Positions 31,029-39,606 of a DNA stretch of 64,000 nucleotides are shown here, piece after piece. The notes beneath the pieces were generated by a model that saw only the letters and a program-made list of their open reading frames with translations, did not search any database and was not told where the DNA came from. The stretch lies in assembly GCA_016932995.1 (NCBI GenBank), contig JAFGBU010000026.1, forward strand, positions 1 to 64,000, written 5' to 3'. The translations under genes and the position numbers were made by a program. The stretch comes from Desulfovibrionaceae bacterium (GTDB taxonomy: Bacteria > Desulfobacterota > Desulfovibrionia > Desulfovibrionales > Desulfovibrionaceae). How positions within the stretch are numbered: position 1 is the stretch's first letter; every line of letters begins with the position of its first letter.

Positions 31029-33635
31029 CTACATGGCCCCGGGGTCGAAGTGGTAGTTTTCCTCGCGAAAACACTTGGCCACCGCCTCGACGCTGGCCTC
31101 GTTGACCATGAGCATGTCCATCTGTCTGGTGAATTGGAGCAGGCGGCCGAGGCTCTCCAGCCTTTGCTGGAGGACCTCCTGTTCGTATTTCTGGATCCGG
31201 GCCACCACGCGGTCGCCCGTGACCTGGACCTCGAAGCCGAGCTCCTCGAGCATCAGGGCGATGGCCCGGGCCCTCCTGTTCCGGCGCAGGTCGTTGGCCG
31301 CGCCGCCCTTGAACTGGAACTGGATGTAGTTGTTGTTGACCCTGAGCCCGCAGTAGGCGTCCAGGATGCTGTAGTGGTAGCCGACCCGGGAGCTGAAGTT
31401 CAGGTACTTGTCCGAGATAATGGCGTAGCTCTTGTCGCCGAAGCGCTCTCCGGCCATGTCCGGCTTTGAGAGCATCTGCTGGCTGACGACCGAGAAAAAG
31501 CCCTTCAGGTCGACCGGCCTGGGCTCCATGCTCCGGAGCCCCTTGTGGAGCATGCCGTTCAAAAGGGCCCTGAAGGGCGCGGACACGACCTGGTCCTGAT
31601 TCACCTTGCGGCCGGCGGCCGCCGCGTCCCTGACGCCGCCTCCGAGGTCGATCACATACAGGTCCAGGGGGATGGGGGCGACGAGTTTCCTGGCCACCTC
31701 GCCCTGGTCCGAGACCACGTCGCTGATGGCGAACATCTCGGTGTAGCAGAACTCGTGGATCAGGCGCATGAGGTCGTGGACGGTCTTGCAGTTGGCCGGG
31801 GTGAAGGCCTCTGACTTGGGGTCCATGAGGTTCAGGGGCACGACCAGGTCGGCCAGCTCGCGCAGGGTGTCGTAGACCGGGGTGCCCTTCATGAGCGCGC
31901 CCCTTTCCTGGACCAGCCTGGCCAGCTCCTCGACCCGGCCCCGGTAGACCCGGCCGGAATAGGCGTCCACGGTTATTTCCTCGTCCTGGCGCAGGTCCCT
32001 GGACGCGGTTGCCGTGTTCAGTATGGACGGCACCCGGTACTCCCTGGCCAGGGAGGCCATGTGGCCGGTGACGCTGCCCGAGTCCGTGAGCAGGGCCTTG
32101 GCCTTGGGAAGGACGAGGCCGTATTTGGGCGAGGCGTGCTCGGCCACCAAGACGGCGCCTTCCGGAAAGCGGGTCAGGTCCTGGTCCTGTCTGACGTGGA
32201 ACACGCGGCCGAAGCCCACTCCCGGATAGGCCACCCCCTGGCCCTTGAGCACGACCTCGTACCCGGGCACCAGGTCCAGGTCGTCCTGGCCGGCCTCGGC
32301 CGCGCCGGGCTCGGTGCGCAGGGGCCGGGCCTGGAGCAGGATCAGCCTGTCCTCGGCGTCCAGGGCCCATTCGATGTCCTGGGGCGATCCGAAATGCCTC
32401 TCCAGGGCCAGGCCGTAGCCGGCCAGGACTTGGGCCTGTTCGTCCGTGAGGCAGGGCCTCTGCTGAAGCGCGGGCTCAACGGCCTCCTCCTCGACCACCC
32501 CGCCCGCCTTGTCCACCAGGCGCACGTTCTTGGTCGAGATGTCCCTGCGCAACAGGCGCGGCGGGTCGTCCTTGGAAAACACGTACACGTCCGGGGTGAC
32601 CACCCCGTCCACGGCGTAGGCCCCCAGGCCCCAGACCGCGTTGACCATGATGTTGTCCTCCAGGAGCCTGAACGGGTGCCGGGTGTACATGACCCCGCTG
32701 GCCTTGGAGGAGACCATTTCCAGGCAGGCCACGCTCATGGCGATGTCGTCCACGGGCACGCCCTGGTGCAGCCTGTAGGACAGGGCCCGGGGGGTGAACA
32801 GGCTGGCCAGGACCTGCTTGTAGGCGTCCAGGATCTTGGACCTGGGCACGTTGAGCACGGTCAGGTACTGCCCGGCAAAGGACAGCTCGCTGTCCTCGCC
32901 GATGGCGCTGCTGCGCAGGGCGACCGGGACCTCGTCGCGGCCGGCCTCCCGGCACATGGCCTCGTAGGCGGCCTCGATCTCGGCGCTTAAGGCCTCGGGG
33001 ACCTGGGCCATGATGAACAGGCGCTGGATGTCCTCGCTCGCCCGGACAATGGTTTCGGTGTCGTTCGGATCGAGCTCCAGCTTGAACCTGCGGATCTCGT
33101 CCATGCATTCGTTGGCCTCGATGAAGGCCCGAAAGGCGTCCGTGGTGATGGCGAACCCGCTCGGGATGGGCAGCTTGGCCTTGCTCTTGATCTCGCCCAG
33201 GTTGGCGTTCTTGCCGCCCACGCAGTCGACCATGTCCTTGGATATCTCCGCGTACTGGCGGATGTCGCCGCAGCTTGCGTGCTCGCGCTTGCGCTCGGTG
33301 ACCGCGTTGATGCGCTCCCTGAGCCCGGACATGACCTTCTTGAGGATGGGATACCTGCGGCCCGAGAGCTGATCGTAGCCCCTGACCATGCGCTCGGCGT
33401 GAAAGACCAGCCTGGAGGACTGGGAGCGCACAAAGGACAGGCCGAAGACCACGTCGCCCCGGAGCTTTTCCTCCATTTCCGTGATTAGCTGCAGCAGCTC
33501 GGAGTTGGAGTCCAGGACCTCCTTGAAGTTCGAGTACTTGATCTTGAAGGCCTGGCCGGCCTCGGCCTGGCCGCCGGCGGCGCGTGCGCCCTTGAAGAAG
33601 TTGAGTACCCGTCGGAACATTTCAGCTCCCGCCAA
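31029..33635 (-). CDS. PEP-synthase/PPDK-like phosphotransferase with novel C-terminal domain (copy 1)
   Basis: 868 residues. Region 1-115 is a helical N-terminal domain. Residues about 125-450 form the PPDK/PEP-synthase ATP-binding domain (VGGKNANLGEI, PIPSGFAITTDAF, ALRSSAIGEDSELSFAGQY, SGVMYTRHP). Residues about 470-590 form the swivelling phosphohistidine domain with catalytic His H525 in SVTGHMASLARE. The remaining ~270 residues do not resemble the PEP/pyruvate TIM barrel (no such motif is visible). By analogy with rifampin phosphotransferase, the acceptor could be something other than pyruvate. It sits 14 bases after a sigma54-activator gene on the same strand. A paralog is at 42892. 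Confidence 0.85.
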   Translation of the reverse strand: MAGAEMFRRVLNFFKGARAAGGQAEAGQAFKIKYSNFKEVLDSNSELLQLITEMEEKLRGDVVFGLSFVRSQSSRLVFHAERMVRGYDQLSGRRYPILKKVMSGLRERINAVTERKREHASCGDIRQYAEISKDMVDCVGGKNANLGEIKSKAKLPIPSGFAITTDAFRAFIEANECMDEIRRFKLELDPNDTETIVRASEDIQRLFIMAQVPEALSAEIEAAYEAMCREAGRDEVPVALRSSAIGEDSELSFAGQYLTVLNVPRSKILDAYKQVLASLFTPRALSYRLHQGVPVDDIAMSVACLEMVSSKASGVMYTRHPFRLLEDNIMVNAVWGLGAYAVDGVVTPDVYVFSKDDPPRLLRRDISTKNVRLVDKAGGVVEEEAVEPALQQRPCLTDEQAQVLAGYGLALERHFGSPQDIEWALDAEDRLILLQARPLRTEPGAAEAGQDDLDLVPGYEVVLKGQGVAYPGVGFGRVFHVRQDQDLTRFPEGAVLVAEHASPKYGLVLPKAKALLTDSGSVTGHMASLAREYRVPSILNTATASRDLRQDEEITVDAYSGRVYRGRVEELARLVQERGALMKGTPVYDTLRELADLVVPLNLMDPKSEAFTPANCKTVHDLMRLIHEFCYTEMFAISDVVSDQGEVARKLVAPIPLDLYVIDLGGGVRDAAAAGRKVNQDQVVSAPFRALLNGMLHKGLRSMEPRPVDLKGFFSVVSQQMLSKPDMAGERFGDKSYAIISDKYLNFSSRVGYHYSILDAYCGLRVNNNYIQFQFKGGAANDLRRNRRARAIALMLEELGFEVQVTGDRVVARIQKYEQEVLQQRLESLGRLLQFTRQMDMLMVNEASVEAVAKCFREENYHFDPGAM

Positions 33636-33649
33636 GGATCTTTTCGCCC

Positions 33650-36232
33650 CTAGGGCTTGGCCGCGACGACGTATCTGGTGGACGGCCCCCGGCCGACCTT
33701 GTTCAGCAACCCCTTTGCCACTAGGTCCTGGAGATCGTAAAGCGCGGTCCGCGCGGGCAGGTCCCCGCCGACGATGTTCTGGTAGTCGGTGCGGCCTATC
33801 TTGCCGAGTTTGAGGATTTGAGGAAAGGCCTTTTTTTGGCGCGGGCTCATGCCGAGCTTGGGCATGGCCGGTTCGGGGTCTTGGCCTGGCTGCTCGTTTG
33901 TCCGGTCCGCGGCCGGGGGCTGGTCGGCAAGAGGGGTCCCGGGCTCCCGGGCCGGGGCGTCGTGTTGCTCGCGCACGGGCCTGGACACCAGGTCGCTGAC
34001 CACTGCGGCCGGTCCGTCCAGGGTGCCGATGGGCGTCTCGCCCTCCAGATTGATGTCCGTGGCCTGGATCAGCTCGCCCTCGACCATGACCGCGGCCCTG
34101 GTGATGCAGTTGATGAGCTCGCGCACGTTGCCCGGCCAGTCGTAGTCCCTCATCTTGACCAGGGCGCCCCTGCTCAGGCCCAGGCCGTGTTTGTTCATGA
34201 TGCTTTCGGAGCGCTTCAGGAAGTACAGGGCCAGAAGGGGGATGCTTTCCTTGTGCTCCCTGAGCGGCGGGGTGTGGACGGTCAGGACCTTGAGCCGGAA
34301 GTAGAGGTCCTCGCGGAACAGCCGCTGGTCGATGAGCGCGGACAGGTCGGCGTTGGTCGCGGCCACCAGCCTCACGTCCACGTCCACCTCCCGGTCGCTG
34401 CCCAGGGGCTTGACCTTGCGCACCGCGATGGCCCTGAGCAGGGACTGCTGGACCCTTTGCGAGGCGGCCTGGATCTCGTCCAGGAACAGGGTCCCGGCGT
34501 TGGCCTCCAGGAAGGCGCCCTTGCGCTCGGTCTTGGCCTCGGTGAAGGCGCCCCTGACGTGGCCGAACAGGGCGTCCAGGAGCAGGTTCTCGTCCAGGGC
34601 CCCGCAGTTGATGGCGATGAAGGGCTTGCTGGCCCGGCCGCTGTGGTTGTGGATGGCCTCGGCGGCCAGCTGCTTGCCGGTCCCGGTCTCGCCCACCAGG
34701 AGCACGTCCACGTCCACCCTGGCGGCCTTCAGGATGTCCGACTTGAGCTGCTCGATCTTTGGGCCCTGGCCGAGGATTTCCGGCAGGGGGTCCCGGGCCT
34801 GCTCGTCCAGGGGGCCGAACATGGCCTCGTCTATGGGGGCCTTCTGCTTGAGCCTGACCGAGCGGATGGTCTCGTCGCGGATGCGGATCTCCTCCATCTG
34901 GTCCTTCATGGTCGAGATCATGCCGTTGACCGCGTTTATGAGCAGGCCGGTCTCGTAACCGGAGTAGGGCAGGTCGATCTGGTCCAGGGTCTCTCTGGAA
35001 TGCATGGCGCTGACCGCCTCGGACAGCCTGAGGATGGGATTGCTGATCACCCGGCTGAGCAGGTAGATCAGCGTGGCCAGGGCGAAGATGGCCGAGAGGG
35101 TGATGATCAGCATGACGTCGAGCTGCTTGTAGCCCGCGGCCAGGGGAAGCCTCGAACGGTCGATGTAGGCGATGCCGGCGTAGATGATGGGCGGCTTGCC
35201 CTCGTTTTGGGTGAAGATGACCGGGGCGTATGACAGGAAGTAGCTCTGCACGAGGCTCGACTCCTCCAGCTTGTCCGGGAGGGTCAGGAGGTCGGACTTG
35301 CCGAGCCGGATGTCGTTGACCATCTTCCAGTAGTGCTTGTTCACCGAGGCCGGCCTGAAGGCGCAGGAAAGGCCCGGCTTTCCCAGGGTGCCCTCGAAAC
35401 CGGAGCGCACTTGGTAGGTGGCCAGGTCGGGGTCCTTGCGCTCGACGTCCTCGGACTGGAACAGTATCCAGCCGCTGGGTTCGAACATGTAGCTGAAGCG
35501 GGGCTCCGGGGTCCTGGGATAGGCCCAGATCGGGGACTTCGGGGAGTTGTACAGGCTCAGGACGTCGCGCACCTTGCGCACGTCCAGGCCGAGGAGGAGC
35601 AGGCCGGGCCTGGAGTCGCCCCCCATGGCGTACGGCGTGGCGAAGCGGATGATGTGGTAGGAGGCGATGTTGTTGGCGTTTTCAATGGTCGGCAGGGGGT
35701 AGTGGACCTCCAGGACCTCGGATATCCAGACCTCGCCGGTTTCGAGGGGGTAGGCCTTTTGCAGGCTCACAAAGGGGTTGGGCTTGATCTGATCGATTTT
35801 TGCCGGGGCCATGGACCGGACCCCGTCCGGCTGGGAGACCAGAAACACGTGGCCGTCCCCCTGGGCCGAGATGTAGGCCAGCTCCCTGTAGCCCTTGCGG
35901 ACCACGGTCTTTTGGCCGATCAGGAAGTCGCGCATCCTGGTCTCGTCAAGGGCCTGCTGGGTGATGTACAGCAGGTCGCGGCGGCACGAATCCAGCAATC
36001 CGTTGATCTCGTGGGTCAGGGCCAGGGTCTGGACCCTGACGTTCCTCTGCAGGGCTATGTCCAGGTAGGTGTCGGACAAATGATAGGTGATGTAGCCGGT
36101 TATCATGAGCACAATGACCACCGAGGGGATCAGGGTGGTCATGAGCTTGGTCTTCAGGCTCAGGGATCGGAAGCCGAAGGCGCTGCTGAACAGGCTGAAT
36201 ATCCTGGTGTTTATGGGGGCGAATATGGCCAT
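33650..36232 (-). CDS. Membrane-bound sigma54 activator with Cache-like sensor and winged-helix tail
   Basis: About 860 residues. It has TM1 (about 30-50), a large extracytoplasmic sensor, TM2 (about 370-392), HAMP, and an AAA+ sigma54-interaction domain (about 475-710; Walker A GETGTGKQ, Walker B GTLFLDEI, Arg-finger region FREDLYFRLKVL, NVRELIN). The sigma54-contact loop reads GAFTEA instead of the usual GAFTGA. The C-terminus is not a FIS-type helix-turn-helix but looks like a winged helix (RTALYDLQDLVAKGLL, then GRGPSTRYV). I chose ATG 36232 (MAIFAPINTRIF); the open frame runs to GTG 36301. The dikinase-like gene follows in the same operon. Confidence 0.88.
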   Translation of the reverse strand: MAIFAPINTRIFSLFSSAFGFRSLSLKTKLMTTLIPSVVIVLMITGYITYHLSDTYLDIALQRNVRVQTLALTHEINGLLDSCRRDLLYITQQALDETRMRDFLIGQKTVVRKGYRELAYISAQGDGHVFLVSQPDGVRSMAPAKIDQIKPNPFVSLQKAYPLETGEVWISEVLEVHYPLPTIENANNIASYHIIRFATPYAMGGDSRPGLLLLGLDVRKVRDVLSLYNSPKSPIWAYPRTPEPRFSYMFEPSGWILFQSEDVERKDPDLATYQVRSGFEGTLGKPGLSCAFRPASVNKHYWKMVNDIRLGKSDLLTLPDKLEESSLVQSYFLSYAPVIFTQNEGKPPIIYAGIAYIDRSRLPLAAGYKQLDVMLIITLSAIFALATLIYLLSRVISNPILRLSEAVSAMHSRETLDQIDLPYSGYETGLLINAVNGMISTMKDQMEEIRIRDETIRSVRLKQKAPIDEAMFGPLDEQARDPLPEILGQGPKIEQLKSDILKAARVDVDVLLVGETGTGKQLAAEAIHNHSGRASKPFIAINCGALDENLLLDALFGHVRGAFTEAKTERKGAFLEANAGTLFLDEIQAASQRVQQSLLRAIAVRKVKPLGSDREVDVDVRLVAATNADLSALIDQRLFREDLYFRLKVLTVHTPPLREHKESIPLLALYFLKRSESIMNKHGLGLSRGALVKMRDYDWPGNVRELINCITRAAVMVEGELIQATDINLEGETPIGTLDGPAAVVSDLVSRPVREQHDAPAREPGTPLADQPPAADRTNEQPGQDPEPAMPKLGMSPRQKKAFPQILKLGKIGRTDYQNIVGGDLPARTALYDLQDLVAKGLLNKVGRGPSTRYVVAAKP

Positions 36233-36260
36233 CTTCTTTGCAACTCGCAGGTCTTGTTTA

Positions 36261-36310
36261 TTGCGCAAATTTTTCGCGCAAAAAACAGGTTTTGTCAACA
36301 CGCAAAAAAA
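36261..36310. promoter_or_regulatory. Candidate enhancer for the sigma54 activator
   Basis: TTGCGCAA (36261-36268) is followed by GCGCAA (36276-36281) and two CGCAAAAAA elements (from 36278 and 36301). They lie about 70-120 bases upstream of the sigma54 promoter at 36380, a usual distance for an enhancer. The same TTGCGCAA plus A run recurs at 38878-38891, upstream of the second sigma54 promoter. The match is by eye only. Confidence 0.4.
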
Positions 36311-36379
36311 ACAAATTTTCCAACATGCTGAAAATATGAGAATAGCGGCCTGCCGGTCGTGTTCTCAGGGGGTCTCCGG

Positions 36380-36396
36380 TTGGCATGCGACTTGCT
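36380..36396 (+). promoter_or_regulatory. Sigma54 promoter (-24/-12) for the chemoreceptor gene
   Basis: The sequence TTGGCATGCGACTTGCT has GG and GC ten bases apart, matching TGGCAC-N5-TTGC with one change (T for C at the sixth base). It points toward the chemoreceptor at 36700, leaving a leader of about 290 bases. A sigma54 activator gene diverges from the same region. Confidence 0.7.
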
Positions 36397-36699
36397 GAAC
36401 GGCATCACGCAGACAAGGGCGCGGCCCCGCGTGCGGGGCGTTATTCCTGAACGGGCCTCGGTTGTCCGAAAGGATTTTTGTTTTTTTTGATTATAAATAG
36501 GATATAAAGAAAATATGAATATGAATCTTGCCGGAGGCTGAGGATTGTTTGCGCCCTGCTCCCGGCAACGCCTGGGGGCGGACGGGGCCACGGCGTGGTC
36601 GGCTGTCCGGGGGTGGGCAAGGCCGGGTCTTTGCCCGGGCCGGCGCGGAAAGGAATGACAACCTTCGCTTCGGGTAATCAAGAAAACGGAGGCCGTGTG

Positions 36700-38664
36700 A
36701 TGGGCGTAAGGCAAAAGATGTATTTGCTGCTGGGGATAGTGATCTTTGGGTTCACGCTGATCTTTGCGGTCAACAAGATCGGCAACAATATCCTGTCCGG
36801 GATGCTCGACCTCCAGGTCCTGGCCAAGGACGGCCGCATGGATCTCTTGCAGGCCCGAAGACAGGAAAAAAACTTCTTCATGCGCAAGGAGCTCAAATAC
36901 ATCGACGCCCTTGAAAAGAGCGTCAAGTCCATCTCCGACAAGTTGGCCTTTATCAAGGCCAAGGACTCCGGGATGGCCGGTGATTGTGACAAGGCCTTGG
37001 CCTTTTTGAAGGCCTATCAGAAGGATTTTCAGGACATGGCCAGGATCGAGCAGGAGATCGGCCTCACCGAGAAGGAGGGCCTGCGCTGGCAGTTCATTGT
37101 CGCGGCCAGGGCCCTTGAGAAGGAGTTCAAGCAGTTCGACGACACCGGGTTCGTCATCGGCCTGCTCCAGATGCGCAGACAGGAGAAGAACTATCAGCTG
37201 CGCAGGTCCGACGAGTACCTGGGAAAAATGAACGCCGACCGCCAGAAGCTGGTGGACCGCGTGGACTCCTCGGAGCTGTCTTCAAGCGAGAAGGCCAAGC
37301 TCATGGAGGTGCTCAAGGCCTATGACGAGGCCTGGGGCGCCTATGTCCGGGACCTCAAGACCGAGGAGGAGACAGAGGCCTCCCTGATCAAGTCCGCCAG
37401 GGACCTCGAGCCGGCCATCGAGAAGGTCGAGGCCCACTACAACGCCAAGAGGGACGAGCTGTCCAGGCAGCTGGACCTGGCCACCCTGGGCATAGAGATA
37501 TCCGCGGCCGCGGTGGTGACCCTGATCATCCTCTGGCTGGTGGTCTCCATCACCAGGCCCTTGGCCGCGTTGCAGGCCTTTGCCCACGAGGTCGCGGCCG
37601 GAAATCTCAAGGCCAAGCCCAAGGGCGAGTTCAAGGCCGAGTTCGGGCAGCTGTGCGTGAACATCACGGGCATGATCGCCCAGATCGAGGAGCAGTTCGC
37701 GGCCGCCAAGGGCAAGGAGCAGGAGGCCCGGGAAAACGCGGAAAAGGCCATGGCGGCCATGGAGGACAGCCGGGCCAAGGAGGCCCGGCTGGGCGAGATG
37801 GTCGAGAGGATGCGCCAGGTGGCCAAGGACGCGGACCAGATAGCCGAACGGGTGTCCTCGGCCTCTGAGGAGCTTTCGGCCCAGGCCGAGCAGATCAACA
37901 AGGGGGCCCAGCTCCAGCGCGAACGCGTCGAGGAGACGGCCACGGCCATGGAGCAGATGAACGCCACGGTCATGGAGGTCGCCAGGAACGCCGGCGACGC
38001 CTCGAGCAACACCTCGGACGCCAGGAGCAAGGCCGAGGAGGGGGCCGAGGTCGTGAACCGGGCGGTGGGCGCGATCCAGCGGGTCAACACCCTGGCCGAG
38101 GGGCTCAACGCGAACATGCGCCAGCTCGGCAACCAGGCCGAGTCCATCGACCAGGTCATGAACGTGATCAGCGACATCGCCGACCAGACCAACCTGTTGG
38201 CGCTCAACGCGGCCATCGAGGCCGCCCGGGCCGGCGAGGCGGGCCGCGGCTTCGCCGTGGTCGCGGACGAGGTCCGCAAGCTGGCCGAGAAGACCATGGG
38301 CGCGACCAAGGAGGTCGGCGAGAACATCGCCGCCATCCAGGAGGCCACGCGCAGGAACATCCAGCACATGGAGGAGGCGGCCATGGCCGCCAAGCAGGCC
38401 ACCGAGCTGGCCAACGAATCCGGCCAGACCCTGAACGAGATCGTGAGCCTGGTGGAGCAGAACGCCAGCCAGATGGCGAACATAGCCACCGGCGCGGAGC
38501 AGCAGTCCGCGGCCTCGGAGCAGATCCACCAGGCCCTTGAGGACGTCAACAGGATCGTGGGAGAGACCACGGACAGCATGGGCCAGTCCACCCAGGCGAT
38601 ACACGAGTTGGCCTCCATGTCCGAGAACCTGCGCAAGCTGATCTTGGAGCTCAATGTAGGCTGA
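36700..38664 (+). CDS. Methyl-accepting chemotaxis protein with HBM sensor domain
   Basis: 654 residues: TM1 (about 6-25), an HBM periplasmic sensor (about 26-265) with signatures [11 protein letters not shown] and [13 protein letters not shown]2 (about 268-290), HAMP, and a long cytoplasmic MCP coiled coil. The hairpin tip is visible near residue 500 ([36 protein letters not shown]). There is no C-terminal CheR/CheB pentapeptide. ATG 36700 follows GGAGG. It likely signals to a CheA/CheW system encoded elsewhere. The sensor type is shared with the kinase at 25545, and a sigma54 promoter lies upstream. Confidence 0.95.
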   Translation: MGVRQKMYLLLGIVIFGFTLIFAVNKIGNNILSGMLDLQVLAKDGRMDLLQARRQEKNFFMRKELKYIDALEKSVKSISDKLAFIKAKDSGMAGDCDKALAFLKAYQKDFQDMARIEQEIGLTEKEGLRWQFIVAARALEKEFKQFDDTGFVIGLLQMRRQEKNYQLRRSDEYLGKMNADRQKLVDRVDSSELSSSEKAKLMEVLKAYDEAWGAYVRDLKTEEETEASLIKSARDLEPAIEKVEAHYNAKRDELSRQLDLATLGIEISAAAVVTLIILWLVVSITRPLAALQAFAHEVAAGNLKAKPKGEFKAEFGQLCVNITGMIAQIEEQFAAAKGKEQEARENAEKAMAAMEDSRAKEARLGEMVERMRQVAKDADQIAERVSSASEELSAQAEQINKGAQLQRERVEETATAMEQMNATVMEVARNAGDASSNTSDARSKAEEGAEVVNRAVGAIQRVNTLAEGLNANMRQLGNQAESIDQVMNVISDIADQTNLLALNAAIEAARAGEAGRGFAVVADEVRKLAEKTMGATKEVGENIAAIQEATRRNIQHMEEAAMAAKQATELANESGQTLNEIVSLVEQNASQMANIATGAEQQSAASEQIHQALEDVNRIVGETTDSMGQSTQAIHELASMSENLRKLILELNVG

Positions 38665-38692
38665 CCCGTCCGGAGACGGGATTTCATATCCA

Positions 38693-38728
38693 GGCCGGCC
38701 CGGCTCAAAGAGCCGGGCCGGCCTTTTT
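38693..38728 (+). terminator. Rho-independent terminator after the chemoreceptor gene
   Basis: Fourteen-base arms (GGCCGGCCCGGCTC at 38693-38706 and its exact complement at 38710-38723) surround an AAA loop and are followed by TTTTT. It begins 28 bases after the stop codon. Confidence 0.92.
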
Positions 38729-39022
38729 CACGGCCAGGCCAGGCAATCTCGCAACGGACCCGGTAGGCCAGCCGGGGCGCGGGACGCGATGCGCAACGGT
38801 CCGGGTGGCAAATGGGCGGCCTGCGCATGCTCAAGGCCCCGAACAGCACGGTCCTTTGCCGGGACGCGCCCCTGCGCTTGCGCAAAAAAACTGTCCCGCA
38901 AGCCGGATTTGCTGGATTGCCCAGGGACGCGGGCCTCCGGGAGGCGGGGATTTTTGCCGGATTTCAAGACGCATCTTTTTGTTTTTATGGGATTTTATAT
39001 CTAAAATTATACCCCGTCAGGT

Positions 39023-39039
39023 TTGGCACAAGCCTTGCT
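39023..39039 (+). promoter_or_regulatory. Sigma54 promoter (-24/-12) for the TauE/SafE operon
   Basis: TTGGCACAAGCCTTGCT matches the consensus TTGGCAC-N5-TTGCT with all invariant bases (GG and GC ten bases apart). It faces the gene at 39292 and the downstream TauE, receiver and dikinase-like genes, leaving a leader of roughly 240 bases. TTGCGCAA at 38878-38885, about 140 bases upstream, is a candidate enhancer. Confidence 0.78.
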
Positions 39040-39291
39040 GGAGTGTTGTGCGAATGTAAGATGATTGCGTGGTTTTCTGGCCTGATCCCAGGGGCCTTGG
39101 CCATAGCCGGAAGGGCATTGGCAAGGGCATTGCCGGAAAAGCCCGGGCCGCTTGCCCGGCATCGCAAACCAAGGAGGGCGCTTAAGGCCGCAACAATCTT
39201 GCAGGCATTTGAACAACGGATCAGGGGTCCGGAGGGCGGCGCGGTCGCGGCCGGGCCAGGGAATGGAAACACTGTAAAACTGGAGGATGGT

Positions 39292-39588
39292 ATGCGTAAA
39301 AGGATCGCAAGCCTGTTCGCCATCGGGGCGGCGCTCAACCTGCTTTTGCCCGTCCTGGTCTGGGCGGGGGGGCCGAAGGCCGTCGACCTGGTGGTCGTGG
39401 CGGACACCCGGGTCCTTAGCGGGGTCAACAAGTACTTCGCCAACCTTTACAACACCAACATTTTCCTGTTCGCCATCTGGGCGGTCGTGCTCACGGCCGT
39501 TCTGGGTTGCGTGCTCGGCTGGATCATGGACATCATCATGATGCGCACCGGCCTGGACCTCAAGTCCAGGAAAATCGTGGAACACTAA
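39292..39588 (+). CDS. Small membrane protein preceding TauE/SafE transporter
   Basis: 98 residues: a signal-anchor or cleavable signal at the N-terminus (RIASLFAIGAALNLLLPVLVWA), a ~40-residue external segment, and a C-terminal membrane helix (IFLFAIWAVVLTAVLGCVLGWIMD). GGAGG precedes ATG 39292. It ends 18 bases before the TauE/SafE gene, so it is probably co-translated and could be an accessory subunit. I do not recognise a family. It is first gene behind the sigma54 promoter. Confidence 0.78.
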   Translation: MRKRIASLFAIGAALNLLLPVLVWAGGPKAVDLVVVADTRVLSGVNKYFANLYNTNIFLFAIWAVVLTAVLGCVLGWIMDIIMMRTGLDLKSRKIVEH

Positions 39589-39606
39589 GCCTGGGAGAGG
39601 TGAAAT

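Larger units (their letters stand above)
36233..36699. other. Divergent regulatory region between sigma54 activator and chemoreceptor
   Basis: This 467-base gap is AT-rich for this genome. On the minus strand, TTGACA (36298-36293) with an A-rich stretch about 17 bases on could be a sigma70 promoter for the activator gene. On the plus strand it holds a sigma54 promoter (36380-36396) for the chemoreceptor, preceded by TTGCGCAA and CGCAAAAAA-type elements (36261-36310). A second AT-rich tract is at 36470-36530. No small gene is evident. Confidence 0.65.
38665..39291. other. 627-base intergenic region upstream of the TauE operon
   Basis: It holds the chemoreceptor terminator (38693-38728), a TTGCGCAA element with an A run (38878-38891), an AT-rich patch (38950-39015) and a sigma54 promoter (39023-39039), then a leader of about 240 bases. 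Open frames cross it but lack ribosome sites and family-like sequence, so I see no gene. Confidence 0.7.

Noticed and set aside
38812-39291. N-terminal extension of the small membrane protein at 39292
   Set aside because: The frame is open upstream, but it has no ribosome site, overlaps a sigma54 promoter, and would place the signal-anchor helix in the middle of the protein.
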